Assembly (NCBI GenBank): GCA_947499885.1
Contig: CANMQB010000005.1
Coordinates: 1 to 32,994 of the forward strand
Direction of reading: 5' to 3'
DNA length: 32,994 nt
From: Spartobacteria bacterium
Lineage (GTDB): Bacteria > Verrucomicrobiota > Verrucomicrobiia > Chthoniobacterales > Terrimicrobiaceae
How positions within the stretch are numbered: the first letter of the stretch is position 1; every line of letters begins with the position of its first letter. Made by a program: the position numbers and the translations under genes. Under the pieces are notes generated by a model. That model was not told where the DNA came from. It ran no database searches and worked only from the letters and a program-made list of their open reading frames with translations. Shown here one piece after another: positions 1 through 9,608 of this stretch.

Positions 1-1
1 C

Positions 2-301
2 CAATACCTGCGCATGGGCATCACCGAGTGGATTCACTCTTGGCGAACAAGAGGCTGGCTCACCGCCAGTCGCCAACCGGTTAAAAATGCTGACCTCTGG
101 CGCAGCCTCGATGCCGCTTCCAAGCCCCACCACATTGAGTGGAAGTGGCTCAAGGGCCATGCCGGACATCCGGAGAACGAACGCTGCGATGCACTGGCTG
201 GTGCCGAAATCGAAAAAATCCAGAAATCCCACACGCGTGAAGAATTTGCCGAGCTTCTCAAGCAATTCCGCGAAGCCGACAACGAGCCGCAACTCATCTG
301 A
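2..301 (+). CDS. rnhA: Ribonuclease HI, C-terminal part (5' end outside window)
   Basis: RNase HI cleaves the RNA strand of RNA-DNA hybrids, such as Okazaki primers and R-loops, in the cytoplasm. Only the last 99 codons are present; the frame is open from position 2 and the real start lies upstream of the window. The segment aligns end to end with the C-terminal half of E. coli RNase [11 protein letters not shown], then PVKNADLW, then [12 protein letters not shown]. That last motif carries the catalytic-loop His and the final carboxylate Asp of the active site. The acidic residues D10, E48 and D70 of E. coli numbering must lie in or before the missing part. A 30-residue charged tail follows the usual end. 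The next gene starts 68 bases downstream on the same strand. Confidence 0.93.
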   Translation, partial: QYLRMGITEWIHSWRTRGWLTASRQPVKNADLWRSLDAASKPHHIEWKWLKGHAGHPENERCDALAGAEIEKIQKSHTREEFAELLKQFREADNEPQLI

Positions 302-369
302 AGCTTCCCCTTCACCTAGCGGAGGGAAAAAATTGATCTCTAACGACTCTGCACTACTCTAGTCAGCCA

Positions 370-1275
370 ATGAATGATTTTAACCGCACCCCATTTCGCT
401 TTTTGATTCCACTTGGCATCTTTGTTTTCGCATCTTTTGCCGTCTTGTCTTCCATGATGGTAATCGTGGAGGCTGGCAATGTCGGGGTTGTCACGACGTT
501 GGGGGCGGTGCAACCGAATGCCCTCCCCGAGGGTTTCCACTTCAAGAAGCCCTTCATTGACCAAGTGGAGCAAATCGATGTGCGTCTCACGGCAAGCCAT
601 GCGCAAGCCACGGCTGCTTCAAAAGATCTCCAGTCCGTCAGCACTCAGGTTACGATGCAGTATTCGCTGAATGGAGTCCTGGCGCCGCTCATCTACCAAC
701 GGGTCGGTACTTTGAAAAAAGTTTCTGCATCGCTTGTTGAACCTGCCATCCAAGAGTGTGTGAAAGGTGTAACGGCTAAATTTACCGCAGAGGAATTGGT
801 CACAAAACGCGAGCTGGTTAAGCAACAAATCCAAGAGGCTCTCAGTCATTTTCTCGACAGTACTCTCAAGGAAAAAGGCCTCTCGAATGCCGTTGTCATC
901 GCTAACCTTGCTATCACGGACTTTAATTTCTCACCCGAGTTCAACCGAGCGATTGAGGCCAAAGTGAAAGCCGAGCAAATGGCTCTGCAGGCCAAGAATG
1001 AGAAGATCATGCGTGTTACTCAAGCCGAGGCTAGCGCCGAGGAGCGCAAGCTCTCAGCCTCTGCTGAGGCTTACTCCACCGAGATTCAGTCAAAGGCTCG
1101 AGCCGATGCCATCCAGCGCGAGGCCCTCGCGCTTAAGCAAAGCCCGGAGATCATTCAACTCCGCTCGATTGAAAAATGGGACGGCGTCCTGCCGCGCATC
1201 AGTGGCGGCGGAGTCGTTCCCTTTCTTAATGTCGGCGATGTTCCGGGGGCCTCACCAATGGCTCCGACGCGCTGA
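370..1275 (+). CDS. Prohibitin/SPFH-domain membrane protein
   Basis: This 301-residue protein belongs to the SPFH/prohibitin family of membrane-anchored scaffolds, which form large rings and often partner with AAA proteases. A single hydrophobic anchor lies at about residues 11-34. It is followed by the PHB domain, with the typical opening VEAGNVGVVTTLGAV and PEGFHFKKPF, running to about residue 190. A long charged Ala/Glu/Lys-rich coiled-coil segment follows to about residue 255 (EAKVKAEQMALQAKNEK, then QAEASAEERK). The C-terminus is short and Gly/Pro-rich. The bacterial role is not settled; by family it would be membrane organisation or protease regulation. No HflKC-type partner gene or protease is adjacent. 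The ATG at 370 begins directly before the basic-then-hydrophobic segment, so it is a natural start. Confidence 0.9.
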   Translation: MNDFNRTPFRFLIPLGIFVFASFAVLSSMMVIVEAGNVGVVTTLGAVQPNALPEGFHFKKPFIDQVEQIDVRLTASHAQATAASKDLQSVSTQVTMQYSLNGVLAPLIYQRVGTLKKVSASLVEPAIQECVKGVTAKFTAEELVTKRELVKQQIQEALSHFLDSTLKEKGLSNAVVIANLAITDFNFSPEFNRAIEAKVKAEQMALQAKNEKIMRVTQAEASAEERKLSASAEAYSTEIQSKARADAIQREALALKQSPEIIQLRSIEKWDGVLPRISGGGVVPFLNVGDVPGASPMAPTR

Positions 1276-1395
1276 ACGCTGCAAGAAGCCTTTCTCGGTA
1301 GAAGATTGGCTCGATCGAGTTTTGGGAATTTATTTTGAGGTCTCACGAGCAGGGAAGAATTGAATCTCGCTGCTAGCACTGACTGTTTGTTCGGC

Positions 1396-1971
1396 ATGAA
1401 CATTACGACCGACTTTTTCCGACGCGACCCGGTTTCCTGTGCGCGTGAGTTGGTTGGCTGCGAACTTTTTTGGAAGGGGTGTGGTGGTGTGATTGTTGAG
1501 ACGGAGGCCTATTCGGTTTTGAATGACGAAGCTTGCCATACATTCTCCAGGCCATCGTCGCGGGAGTTTGTGTCAAAAATGCCGCCTGGTGCTGCTTACG
1601 TGTATTTGAACTACGGGGTGCACTGGTTGCTGAATTTTCTGGTGAGGGGAGGGAGTGAGGATGGCTTTGTTTTGATTCGAGCCCTGGAACCCAAGAAAGG
1701 CATCTCGGAAATGACCCTCCGCCGCAATACGCAGCGGCTCAAAGGGCTTTGTTCTGGTCCGGGTAAACTCACTCGAGCTCTTGGGATGGACGGCGGTCTT
1801 CACGGCCGAGACCTTCTTTCTGAAGAGGGAAGCTCGCTTCACCTTCCGGCGAATACTCCAAAAATCTTGGCCTGCCCGAGAATCGGCATCACTCGTTCTG
1901 CTGAGCTGCCGTGGCGGTTTGTCGCTGCTGGCAGCCGGTTTCTCAGCGTGCCTGCAAGTCCGCGTCCGTAG
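1396..1971 (+). CDS. AAG/MPG-type 3-methyladenine DNA glycosylase
   Basis: This 191-residue protein is a base-excision repair enzyme that removes alkylated purines such as 3-methyladenine from DNA. It matches the AAG (Mpg) family rather than the helix-hairpin-helix AlkA or Tag types. The active-site block VIVETEAYS at residues 32-40 supplies the catalytic Glu (E37) and the flipping-pocket Tyr (Y39). DEACH supplies the pocket His (H48). AYVYLNYGVHWLLNF is the second conserved block. The C-terminal GPGKLTRALG and later PRIGITRS are also family signatures. I chose the ATG at 1396 because the protein then begins where the family does. An in-frame TTG at 1360 preceded by AGGGA would add 12 residues. 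The gene is convergent with yqeY, with only 16 bases between the stop codons. Confidence 0.92.
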   Translation: MNITTDFFRRDPVSCARELVGCELFWKGCGGVIVETEAYSVLNDEACHTFSRPSSREFVSKMPPGAAYVYLNYGVHWLLNFLVRGGSEDGFVLIRALEPKKGISEMTLRRNTQRLKGLCSGPGKLTRALGMDGGLHGRDLLSEEGSSLHLPANTPKILACPRIGITRSAELPWRFVAAGSRFLSVPASPRP

Positions 1972-1987
1972 GGAACGCTCAGAAAAA

Positions 1988-2443
1988 TCAGGCTGGGAGG
2001 TGCTTTTGAACTTCGGCGCTGATGGTGCGTCCATCGGCGCGCCCTGCTGCTTTTTCGTTCACGATCTTCATGACAGCGCCCATTTCCTTGCGGCTGGTAG
2101 CGCCGGCTTCGGCGATGGCAGATTGGACGAGTGCCGAAATTTCCTCAGCGGAGAGTGGATGTGGGAGGTAGGTGTTGAGGATATCGATTTCGGCTTTTTC
2201 AGTGGCAGCCATTTCTGGGCGTCCGCCTTTTTCGAATGCCTCGACGGAGTCTTGGCGCTTTTTCACTTCTTTGCGGACGATAGCGAGCGCATCGGCATCC
2301 TCGAGTGTGCTTCCGGCTCCACCTTTTTCGATGGCCGAGTTCATGAGAGCAGTTTTCAGCATGCGGAGAACGCCGAGTTTCGCAGACTCACGGGCTAGCA
2401 TGGCGGCTTTGATGTCTTGGTTGATTTGGTCTTGGAAGCTCAT
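1988..2443 (-). CDS. yqeY: GatB/YqeY-domain protein
   Basis: This 151-residue protein is a stand-alone YqeY domain, the helical tail domain of the GatB subunit of tRNA-dependent amidotransferase. YqeY proteins are assumed to interact with tRNA, but the cellular role is not established. Recognisable family segments include the N-terminal DIKAAMLARESAKLGVLRML, then VRKEVKKRQDSVEAFEKGGR, and ILNTYLPHPLSAEEI. The C-terminal part, MGAVMKIVNEKAAGRADG, is also typical. The length is usual for the family. It is the last gene of the six-gene minus-strand operon that includes fmt, pyrH and frr, 47 bases after the thioredoxin-like gene, which fits a translation-related job. Confidence 0.92.
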   Translation of the reverse strand: MSFQDQINQDIKAAMLARESAKLGVLRMLKTALMNSAIEKGGAGSTLEDADALAIVRKEVKKRQDSVEAFEKGGRPEMAATEKAEIDILNTYLPHPLSAEEISALVQSAIAEAGATSRKEMGAVMKIVNEKAAGRADGRTISAEVQKHLPA

Positions 2444-2490
2444 AGGTAGTTTTAAGTTTCGCGGGGCGGTTGGACCTCGCTAGGAGGACG

Positions 2491-2970
2491 TCAGTCCCGG
2501 CGGAGTTGTTTTTGTTTCGTGAAGGAATTGTCGATGATGTCGTAAATCCGCTGGGCGGGGAGGACTCGAGTGCTGAAGCAGTCTAGGTTGCCGTCCTCTC
2601 CGATAACAGCAATGGCAAAGCCTTGAGGCACATCGTAGGTCGCCGCGGTGCTGGCGCCATCGGGAACGGTGAGGAACGGAATGTTTGAGCGGATCACATC
2701 CTGTTGTTTTGAAAAAGCAGCGATGCAGAGGACTTCTTCTGCCGCAAAGCGTTCGTAGATTTTTTGCAACTGAGCGACCTGAGAGCGGAACGCGCCTTGG
2801 CGGGGGCTGTCGGCGATGATGAGAACCACAGGTTGGCCCCGAAGATTTTTGAGTGGCTTTGCTGAACCTGTCGAGTCTGTCCAATTGAAAGCTGGAGCCT
2901 CGCGCACGACTTCAGCGCAGAGCGGCATGGTCAGACTTAGGGCGATGAGTAGAGCAAGGAGGGCTTTCAT
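2491..2970 (-). CDS. Exported thioredoxin-fold-like protein without CXXC
   Basis: This 159-residue protein begins with a clear signal peptide (MKALLALLIALSLTMPLCAE), so it should act in the periplasm or, if the Cys near residue 18 is lipidated, at a membrane. After it comes a segment that reads like the start of a thioredoxin/TlpA or DUF4174-type fold: APAFNWTDSTG, then PLKNLRGQPVVLIIADSP, then a helix QVAQLQKIYERFA and a strand VLCIAAF. The usual CXXC redox pair is absent after the first strand, so it is unlikely to be a disulfide oxidoreductase. Its ATG overlaps the frr stop codon in an ATGA arrangement, so translation is probably coupled to frr. The function is unknown; assignment to the thioredoxin superfamily is my inference from pattern only. 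Confidence 0.65.
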   Translation of the reverse strand: MKALLALLIALSLTMPLCAEVVREAPAFNWTDSTGSAKPLKNLRGQPVVLIIADSPRQGAFRSQVAQLQKIYERFAAEEVLCIAAFSKQQDVIRSNIPFLTVPDGASTAATYDVPQGFAIAVIGEDGNLDCFSTRVLPAQRIYDIIDNSFTKQKQLRRD

Positions 2971-3527
2971 ATTTTCATTAATTCCACTTCTTTGGCTTCG
3001 GTGTGCTTGTCGATGTCGGCAACGAACCGATCGGTGAGTTTTTGGACTTCGCCTTCGGTATCCCGGAGTTCATCTTCGCTCATTTTGCCGTCCTTCTGAG
3101 TTTTCTTTGCGGTATCCATCGCGTTGCGGCGGCTTGATCGCACACGCACGCGGGATTCTTCAGCGATCGATTTGACGGTTTTAGTCAGGTCGCGTCGGCG
3201 CTCCTCGGAAAGCTCTGGAATAGGCAAGCGAATGAGTTTGCCATCCACCGCGGGGTGAATGCCGATGCGGGATTCGTTGAGGGCGCGCTCGATATCTCGC
3301 ACAGTTGCCGCGTCGAATGGTTGGATCACAAGCAAGCGGGGCTCTGGCGTGGTGATGAGAGCGAGTTGTTTGAGCTTCATCGTGGAGCCGTAGGCTTCGA
3401 CATCGATGTTTTCGACAAGGGCGGGGGAGGCTTTGCCTGTACGGATGGCAGCAAACTCGTGCGTCATGAAGGATACGGCTTTTTCCATGCCGTCCTCGGC
3501 TTCAAAAAGAATTTCTTCTGTTGTCAT
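2967..3527 (-). CDS. frr: Ribosome recycling factor
   Basis: RRF, acting with EF-G, splits post-termination ribosomes so that subunits can be reused. The 186-residue length is the family standard. Visible signatures are the N-terminal helix with FMTHEFAAIRTGKASPALVENI, the hinge strand segment LVIQPFDAATVRDIERALNES, GIHPAVDGKLIRLPIPELSEERR, and the closing helix with VRVRSSRRNAMDTAKK. Gene order pyrH-frr is the common bacterial arrangement; the two are 5 bases apart here. The downstream exported-protein gene overlaps by four bases. No Shine-Dalgarno motif is visible ahead of the ATG. Confidence 0.97.
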   Translation of the reverse strand: MTTEEILFEAEDGMEKAVSFMTHEFAAIRTGKASPALVENIDVEAYGSTMKLKQLALITTPEPRLLVIQPFDAATVRDIERALNESRIGIHPAVDGKLIRLPIPELSEERRRDLTKTVKSIAEESRVRVRSSRRNAMDTAKKTQKDGKMSEDELRDTEGEVQKLTDRFVADIDKHTEAKEVELMKI

Positions 3528-3532
3528 TGTAG

Positions 3533-4270
3533 CTATTGGGATTTTTCAGAAACCAGTGTGCCCACCTCTTCGCCAGCGATGGCGAGTCGGATATTATCGG
3601 GCTTGTTCATGTCAAAAACGATGATCGGCATTTTGTTATCCATGCAGAGGCTGAAGGCCGTCGAGTCCATGACCTGCAAGCGGCGCGAAAGGGCATCGCT
3701 GTAGGTGATGTGGGTGAAACGCTTCGCGTCCGGATTTTTCAAGGGATCCGAGTCGTAGATGCCATCGACTTTGGTGGCTTTCAAAATGAGCTGTGCGCCG
3801 ATCTCGGCGGCACGGAGCGCGGCGGTCGTGTCGGTTGAGAAGAACGGGTTGCCGGTTCCTGCGACAAAAATAACCACGCGTCCCAGTTCGAGGTGGCGAG
3901 TGGCTCTACGGACGATGAAGGGTTCAGCGAGGTTCTGCATTTCGATGGCGGTCTGCACGCGCACTTCAATGCCTTGGGCTTCGAGTGCAGCCATGAGGGC
4001 AAGGCCGTTGATGACTGTGGCCAGCATGCCCATATAGTCGGCTGTAGTGCGGTTCATCCCTCGATGGCTGGCCGTTAGGCCGCGCCATATGTTGCCACCA
4101 CCGATGACGATGGCCAGTTCGACGCCGAGCTTTCGAGCCTCTGCAACCTGAGAGGCTATTTTTTGTACGACTTCCGGGCTGATGCTGTCGCGGCTACCTG
4201 GCTCGCGGAGAACTTCTCCGCTGAGTTTGAGCACGACCCTTTTATAGCGGACATGGGATTGTTGAGACAT
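3533..4270 (-). CDS. pyrH: UMP kinase
   Basis: UMP kinase converts UMP plus ATP to UDP, the committed step from de novo pyrimidine synthesis to UTP and CTP. The 245-residue product has the amino-acid-kinase fold signatures: [12 protein letters not shown] near the N-terminus, the glycine loop [25 protein letters not shown], and the nucleotide-binding segment [20 protein letters not shown], followed by [13 protein letters not shown]. The C-terminal strand ends with VGTLVSEK as is usual. I chose the ATG at 4270 because the open frame upstream encodes an unrelated 18-residue stretch that overlaps the end of fmt. The gene sits between fmt (25 bases upstream) and frr (5 bases downstream). Confidence 0.97.
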   Translation of the reverse strand: MSQQSHVRYKRVVLKLSGEVLREPGSRDSISPEVVQKIASQVAEARKLGVELAIVIGGGNIWRGLTASHRGMNRTTADYMGMLATVINGLALMAALEAQGIEVRVQTAIEMQNLAEPFIVRRATRHLELGRVVIFVAGTGNPFFSTDTTAALRAAEIGAQLILKATKVDGIYDSDPLKNPDAKRFTHITYSDALSRRLQVMDSTAFSLCMDNKMPIIVFDMNKPDNIRLAIAGEEVGTLVSEKSQ

Positions 4271-4295
4271 GGGCAAGTTGCCACATAGAACCGCA

Positions 4296-5243
4296 TTAGG
4301 GTTGCGGAGAAAAGGACAAATCAAATACCGCTCCTTGATCCAGCGGAAAGCCCCTCAGAAATTCAGCAGCGGCTAGCCTTTTGCGGCCTTCGAGCTGGAC
4401 GTTCAGAAGATTCAGCGAACCCGTTCCACAGGCGACAATGAGGCCGTTGGGATCAGCTTGCAGCACGGTTCCCGGAGTGCCTGAGGAGGTATGTTCACGG
4501 GCGGAGTGGATTTTTAAAACATGTCCCGAGATGCGCGTGAAAGCTCCAGGCCAGGGTGACATCGCGCGGATTCTGCGGGCAAGGTCGTAGGCTGGCTTAT
4601 TCCAATCCAACCAACCATCGATTTTCTTCAACTTTGGCGCGTAGGTTGCATTTTGGGAATTCTGGCTCGTGCGGGGTGCTTGGCCTGAAGCGAGCAGGTC
4701 TAAAGCGCGAAGGAGGCAGGGGGCGGCGAGATCCGCCAAACGGTCGTGGAGTTCGCCAGAGGTCTCTTCGGAACCGATTTCGAGTTTTTCTTCCAAGAGC
4801 ACATCCCCGGTATCGAGGCCTTCGTCCATATACATCACCGACATTCCTGTCGTGGGATCGCCCGCCAGAATTGCAGCGTGGATTGGTGATGCGCCCCGAT
4901 GTCGGGGCAGGAGGGATGCGTGGAGATTGAGACACCCGAGACGGGGTAAATCCAGCACAGCTTTTGGAAGAATCTGGCCATAGGCCACTACGATCATCAC
5001 GTCGGGTCTCAGGCCGTGGAGCATTGCGAGGGATGCTTCGTCGCGGAGTTTTGGGGGCTGGTAAACGGGAATTCCGCGTTCGAGTGCGACGTGTTTGATT
5101 GCCGAGGCGCGTGGCTTTAAATCGCGGCCGGCTGGCTTGTCTGGTTGAGTGACCACGCCAGCAAGGTCGTATTTTCTGGAATCGAGCAGGGCCTTCAGTG
5201 CGGGAACTCCGATCTCCCCAGTGCCGCAAAAAACAATGCGCAT
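4296..5243 (-). CDS. fmt: Methionyl-tRNA formyltransferase
   Basis: This enzyme transfers a formyl group from 10-formyltetrahydrofolate to initiator Met-tRNA. The 315-residue protein starts with the Rossmann-type [20 protein letters not shown]. The catalytic domain has [20 protein letters not shown] with the catalytic Asn and His, and [17 protein letters not shown] with the catalytic Asp. After about residue 205 a linker leads to the OB-like C-terminal domain, which includes [13 protein letters not shown]. The start at 5243 is fixed by this conserved N-terminus; the frame is open further upstream but reads antisense through the zinc-ribbon gene. The zinc-ribbon gene ends 5 bases before it and pyrH follows 25 bases after it, so all are probably co-transcribed. 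A deformylase gene, often adjacent to fmt, is not present here. Confidence 0.97.
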   Translation of the reverse strand: MRIVFCGTGEIGVPALKALLDSRKYDLAGVVTQPDKPAGRDLKPRASAIKHVALERGIPVYQPPKLRDEASLAMLHGLRPDVMIVVAYGQILPKAVLDLPRLGCLNLHASLLPRHRGASPIHAAILAGDPTTGMSVMYMDEGLDTGDVLLEEKLEIGSEETSGELHDRLADLAAPCLLRALDLLASGQAPRTSQNSQNATYAPKLKKIDGWLDWNKPAYDLARRIRAMSPWPGAFTRISGHVLKIHSAREHTSSGTPGTVLQADPNGLIVACGTGSLNLLNVQLEGRKRLAAAEFLRGFPLDQGAVFDLSFSPQP

Positions 5244-5248
5244 AAAAC

Positions 5249-5479
5249 TTAAAACCCGATTCGTGGCATCGCAGGCCGGCGTGCGGTTTGTGACCGGGCC
5301 ATCATGAGTTCTCCGGCAGTGACCTCTCGTTGGCCGAGTGATGCGGCGCAATTGGGGCAAAGGTAATCGTAAATTTCCTTGTCGGGCAGGACGAGGAGGA
5401 GTTTCTCGCGCACCGGCATCGCTGCGGCGCATTTCTTGCAATAGAGCGACGAGGCGCGAAGGCTTTCAAATTGCTTCAT
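5249..5479 (-). CDS. Small zinc-ribbon protein leading the fmt-pyrH-frr operon
   Basis: This 76-residue protein has two CXXC knuckles, CKKC at about residues 14-17 and CPNC at about 41-44, which is the spacing of a compact zinc ribbon. Between them is EKLLLVLPDKEIYDYL, which looks like two beta strands. The C-terminus is short, basic and probably disordered. I do not recognise a named family. It is the first gene of the minus-strand operon and is 5 bases from fmt, which suggests a link to translation or RNA, but nothing in the sequence identifies a partner. It is divergent from enolase across a 168-base gap that must hold both promoters; I could not pick out convincing -35/-10 boxes there. 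Confidence 0.75.
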   Translation of the reverse strand: MKQFESLRASSLYCKKCAAAMPVREKLLLVLPDKEIYDYLCPNCAASLGQREVTAGELMMARSQTARRPAMPRIGF

Positions 5480-5485
5480 GGTTGA

Positions 5486-6931
<1,446 letters not shown>

Positions 6932-6945
6932 AAAAGTCGCATCGT

Positions 6946-8304
6946 TTATTCATCAAGGCGAGGGGCGCGATCTTTGATCGTGCCCCTTGCTCTTTCTACC
7001 TCTGCTCGCTGCGAGGGTGTCAAATCTCCCTTGAGGGCGGCCGTATAGTTTTCCAAGGCTTGGGCTGCGAATCCCTTTTTGGCCCAAGCTTGCGCCAAAT
7101 GGATATGAATAATGGCAGGGTCAGCCATTCTTTTTTTTGAAATGGCGAGAAGTTTTTCGAGTGCAGAAATTTCAGTGGTGGGGTCATTGGCTTCGCGGGC
7201 AATCCGAGCCTGGAGAAGGAGCACAGAGGGGGAGTTCGAGTTGAATGATGCTAGGACACCTGATTCCTTAGCGGCGGCAGGAATGTTGTTCATCTCAAGG
7301 AACGCAAGGGCGAGAAGGTAGTGGGCCTGGAGGGAGGCGGAGTTCTCTTTTAGGGCTAGTTCGGAGGCTTCCCTTACGCGTTGCCATTGTTTGAATGAGG
7401 CCGCAAGCGTTGCCGATTGCGTGAGCACTAACGGATCTCTTGGTGCGATGCGGCGGGCCATATCCATAAACTCGCGGGCATCTTGGTTTTTTCCCAGAAA
7501 GTGCAGGATCATTGCCAACTGTGCGTTTCGAAGGGCCTCGTCTCGGCTATTAGCAAAGTGGGTTTGGCTAATTGGGTTGGTGGATTCTTTTTGTCCTCGT
7601 TTATAAAGAACTCCCATGTTGTCGATGCGTGCCAACCGCCACTCGGGTGAACTGGAGAGCAGATCGACAAGTGGGCGGCAATCATCCAGCGGAGTTGCAA
7701 GAAGGACTGCTGAGAAGGGGTTGCTTCGATCCTCTTCGCGCCAAAGCACAGGCGCGGAGGACAACGCTTGAGCGGATGCGGAATCGGGTGCTTGGGGTAT
7801 GAGTCCTGAAGCAAGAAGACGAGATGCTGCGAGGGCCGAGGGGTTCATAAAAATCCGGCCCCCGCTTTTTTCTCCCTCGCGCAGGAGCTCGATAGGCGCC
7901 AGAAGGCGGATGTCGCGCAGTTGGTGTTGCCGAGCCTCCACACTTTCGTATGCTCCGAAGGAGATAATGCCGAGCGCAGCGATAGTTAGCGCACCTCGGG
8001 CACCGAGTTGCAGATAGGGGGGGAGCTTTCCTACAAGTCTTCCCAATGCGAAAAATAAAACAACAATTGGCAGGGCCACACAGGCAGCTCGCGCGAGATC
8101 CGCAGCTGGCAATCCTCCGATTCCAAAGGCTGAGGCGATAAAGCGATCTATGAGATTGGCATGGTCTGCATGACCTGCCATGGCCGACCGCAGGCTCTCT
8201 TGTCTCGAAAAAAAACACGGAGTGGCCGCCGCCACTGCGGCAAGGAGGGCGATAGCGGCTGAGAGTTTTGGTTCTTTTCCTGCAGTTGAATGATCAGTTG
8301 CCAT
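6946..8304 (-). CDS. Membrane protein with C-terminal TPR repeats
   Basis: This 452-residue protein is of unknown function. Three hydrophobic stretches lie at about residues 14-32, 70-88 and 101-119. A soluble region of about 150 residues follows without recognised motifs. From about residue 275 to 430 there are TPR-like helical pairs, for example AQLAMILHFLGKNQDAREFMDMARRIAP, ASELALKENSASLQAHYLLALAFLEM and HLAQAWAKKGFAAQALENY, each with the small and aromatic residues usual for TPRs. The layout resembles the C-terminal half of Wzy/PMT-like membrane proteins that end in TPRs, but no glycosyltransferase or ligase motif is visible. It is divergent from the peroxiredoxin gene, with about 29 bases between the chosen starts. 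Confidence 0.75.
   Translation of the reverse strand: MATDHSTAGKEPKLSAAIALLAAVAAATPCFFSRQESLRSAMAGHADHANLIDRFIASAFGIGGLPAADLARAACVALPIVVLFFALGRLVGKLPPYLQLGARGALTIAALGIISFGAYESVEARQHQLRDIRLLAPIELLREGEKSGGRIFMNPSALAASRLLASGLIPQAPDSASAQALSSAPVLWREEDRSNPFSAVLLATPLDDCRPLVDLLSSSPEWRLARIDNMGVLYKRGQKESTNPISQTHFANSRDEALRNAQLAMILHFLGKNQDAREFMDMARRIAPRDPLVLTQSATLAASFKQWQRVREASELALKENSASLQAHYLLALAFLEMNNIPAAAKESGVLASFNSNSPSVLLLQARIAREANDPTTEISALEKLLAISKKRMADPAIIHIHLAQAWAKKGFAAQALENYTAALKGDLTPSQRAEVERARGTIKDRAPRLDE
6961..6987. terminator. Hairpin between enolase and the TPR-protein gene
   Basis: A 12-base-pair stem (6961-6972 with 6976-6987, one G-T pair) closes a three-base TTT loop. It lies 29 bases after the enolase stop and inside the last codons of the convergent TPR gene. 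No strong T-run follows on either strand, so it is a weak intrinsic terminator at best. It could also act as a 3'-end stabiliser of the eno transcript. Confidence 0.4.
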
Positions 8305-8333
8305 GTGCTTTTGAGCCGTTAGATTATTTTTTC

Positions 8334-8855
8334 ATGCATGGTAAAACAGCGCTCGTCGCATTAACTATTATGAGTTTTTTTGGATTTGGCAGCAAAGTAA
8401 AAGCCCTAGAAGTCGGCTCACCGGCCCCCGTGCCCACTGCAATAGACCAAGACGGCAAGGGATTTGTCTTCGCCGATGCTTATGCAAAGGGTCTGACACT
8501 GGTTTATTTCTACCCCAAGGCTGACACTCCTGGCTGCACAGCACAGGCCTGTTCCCTCCGTGATTCCTTTGAATCGCTTCAAGCCGAGAACTTGCAGATC
8601 ATCGGAGTGAGTCGTGACACGTCCGCTTCGCAGAAAAAATTTCAACAAAAATACAATCTCCCCTTTTGCCTTATTGCCGATTCAGACGGGAAAGTTGCTG
8701 AGGCATTTGGAGTGGGAGGCGTGATGGGGCTGCCAGTGAGCAAGAGGCAGTCTTTTCTGATCAAGGACGGCCAAGTTGCGTGGATATCCCTTTCTGCGAA
8801 AACCGGCGAACATGCCGCAGAGGTTCAAGCAGCGATTGATTTGTTGAAAAAGTAG
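8334..8855 (+). CDS. BCP/PrxQ-type peroxiredoxin, probably exported
   Basis: This is a thiol peroxidase that reduces hydrogen peroxide and organic hydroperoxides. The core motif FYPKADTPGCTAQACSLRD holds the peroxidatic Cys (C68) and a resolving Cys five residues later (C73), the spacing of E. coli BCP. Other family segments are VGSPAPVPTAIDQDGKGF, IIGVSRDTSASQKKFQQKYNLPF and the C-terminal RQSFLIKDGQVAW. From the ATG at 8334 the first 24 residues form a short hydrophobic leader ending VKA, which could be a signal peptide; an ATG at 8370 would give a shorter, less hydrophobic leader. If exported, it would protect the periplasm. It is divergent from the TPR gene and ends 6 bases before the convergent anti-sigma-like gene. 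Confidence 0.9.
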   Translation: MHGKTALVALTIMSFFGFGSKVKALEVGSPAPVPTAIDQDGKGFVFADAYAKGLTLVYFYPKADTPGCTAQACSLRDSFESLQAENLQIIGVSRDTSASQKKFQQKYNLPFCLIADSDGKVAEAFGVGGVMGLPVSKRQSFLIKDGQVAWISLSAKTGEHAAEVQAAIDLLKK

Positions 8856-8861
8856 GGTTGT

Positions 8862-9608
8862 TTAGTTTCCTTTGCTGTTGAGGACTCGAGCCAGATCGGC
8901 TTCAGAGCCCTCAACGATAACGAGGAAGCACATGCCTTTTTCTTGGCTTAGAGCTACAGAAAATCGCTGATTCAATTGTGCCGTGCGCCATTCCCCATCG
9001 GGCATTGTGATGTCCAGTGGAGCTGCGTTGAAGACCACAAGCTGGGCATTCAGTGAGGGAAAGCGCACGATGGCCAGGCGTTGTTTTTCAAACTCCAATA
9101 GACCGGCTGAATGGGCTTTTTTCTCCAAAAAAAACGAAGGCGTTCGGAATCCATCGAATCCCTTCAAAACAAACCAATCCTCCAATTCCTCTGTGGGAAC
9201 TGTGGCTGGTTGAAAAGTCGAGTCATCTGCATCTAAGGCTGCCTCGGCCACCTCTAAGCCATCCGGTGGAAACGATGCTGGTCGTCCCAGGAAATTCCAT
9301 GTCACCACGAGAACGAGCAGGACGAAGCCGATCATCACTGCAATTATTGCGGGATCGCGCGGATTGAAATGCCTCGTCGGGATGGCATCCACTTGGGATG
9401 CGAAGCTGGCCAGAGCATCCTCAGGCACCGAGGCGTCTTTGAATGCGGCGCGCAGGTTTGAGTCGATGAGTGACTGCTTCGCGTAGTTGGCTTTGAGTTC
9501 TGGTGATTTTTCCAAGGCCCTCAAGGCGCTTTTCATCATGGGTGGAATATCACCGTTGGGGTCCTCCACATGGCAGGCGAGAATGCTGCGAGCGGTTGCT
9601 GGTTTCAT
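8862..9608 (-). CDS. Single-span membrane protein, anti-sigma-like
   Basis: This 248-residue protein has an N-terminal cytoplasmic segment of about 85 residues, one transmembrane helix at about residues 87-107 (AIIAVMIGFVLLVLVVTWNF) and an extracytoplasmic domain of about 140 residues. This is the architecture of anti-sigma factors of the ECF class. The outer domain has strand-rich segments such as ERQRLAIVRF-like LEFEKQRLAIVRFPSLNAQL and CFLVIVEGSEADL, but I recognise no named domain. There is no HXXXCXXC zinc-anti-sigma motif. Its ATG overlaps the stop of the upstream sigma-like gene by four bases, which is typical for sigma/anti-sigma pairs. The assignment rests on topology and context, not on a family motif. 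Confidence 0.6.
   Translation of the reverse strand: MKPATARSILACHVEDPNGDIPPMMKSALRALEKSPELKANYAKQSLIDSNLRAAFKDASVPEDALASFASQVDAIPTRHFNPRDPAIIAVMIGFVLLVLVVTWNFLGRPASFPPDGLEVAEAALDADDSTFQPATVPTEELEDWFVLKGFDGFRTPSFFLEKKAHSAGLLEFEKQRLAIVRFPSLNAQLVVFNAAPLDITMPDGEWRTAQLNQRFSVALSQEKGMCFLVIVEGSEADLARVLNSKGN

Noticed and set aside
1781-2398. A 205-codon plus-strand frame spanning the glycosylase end and yqeY
   Set aside because: It is in another frame of the glycosylase gene and antisense to yqeY, both of which have clear family motifs; its own translation has none.
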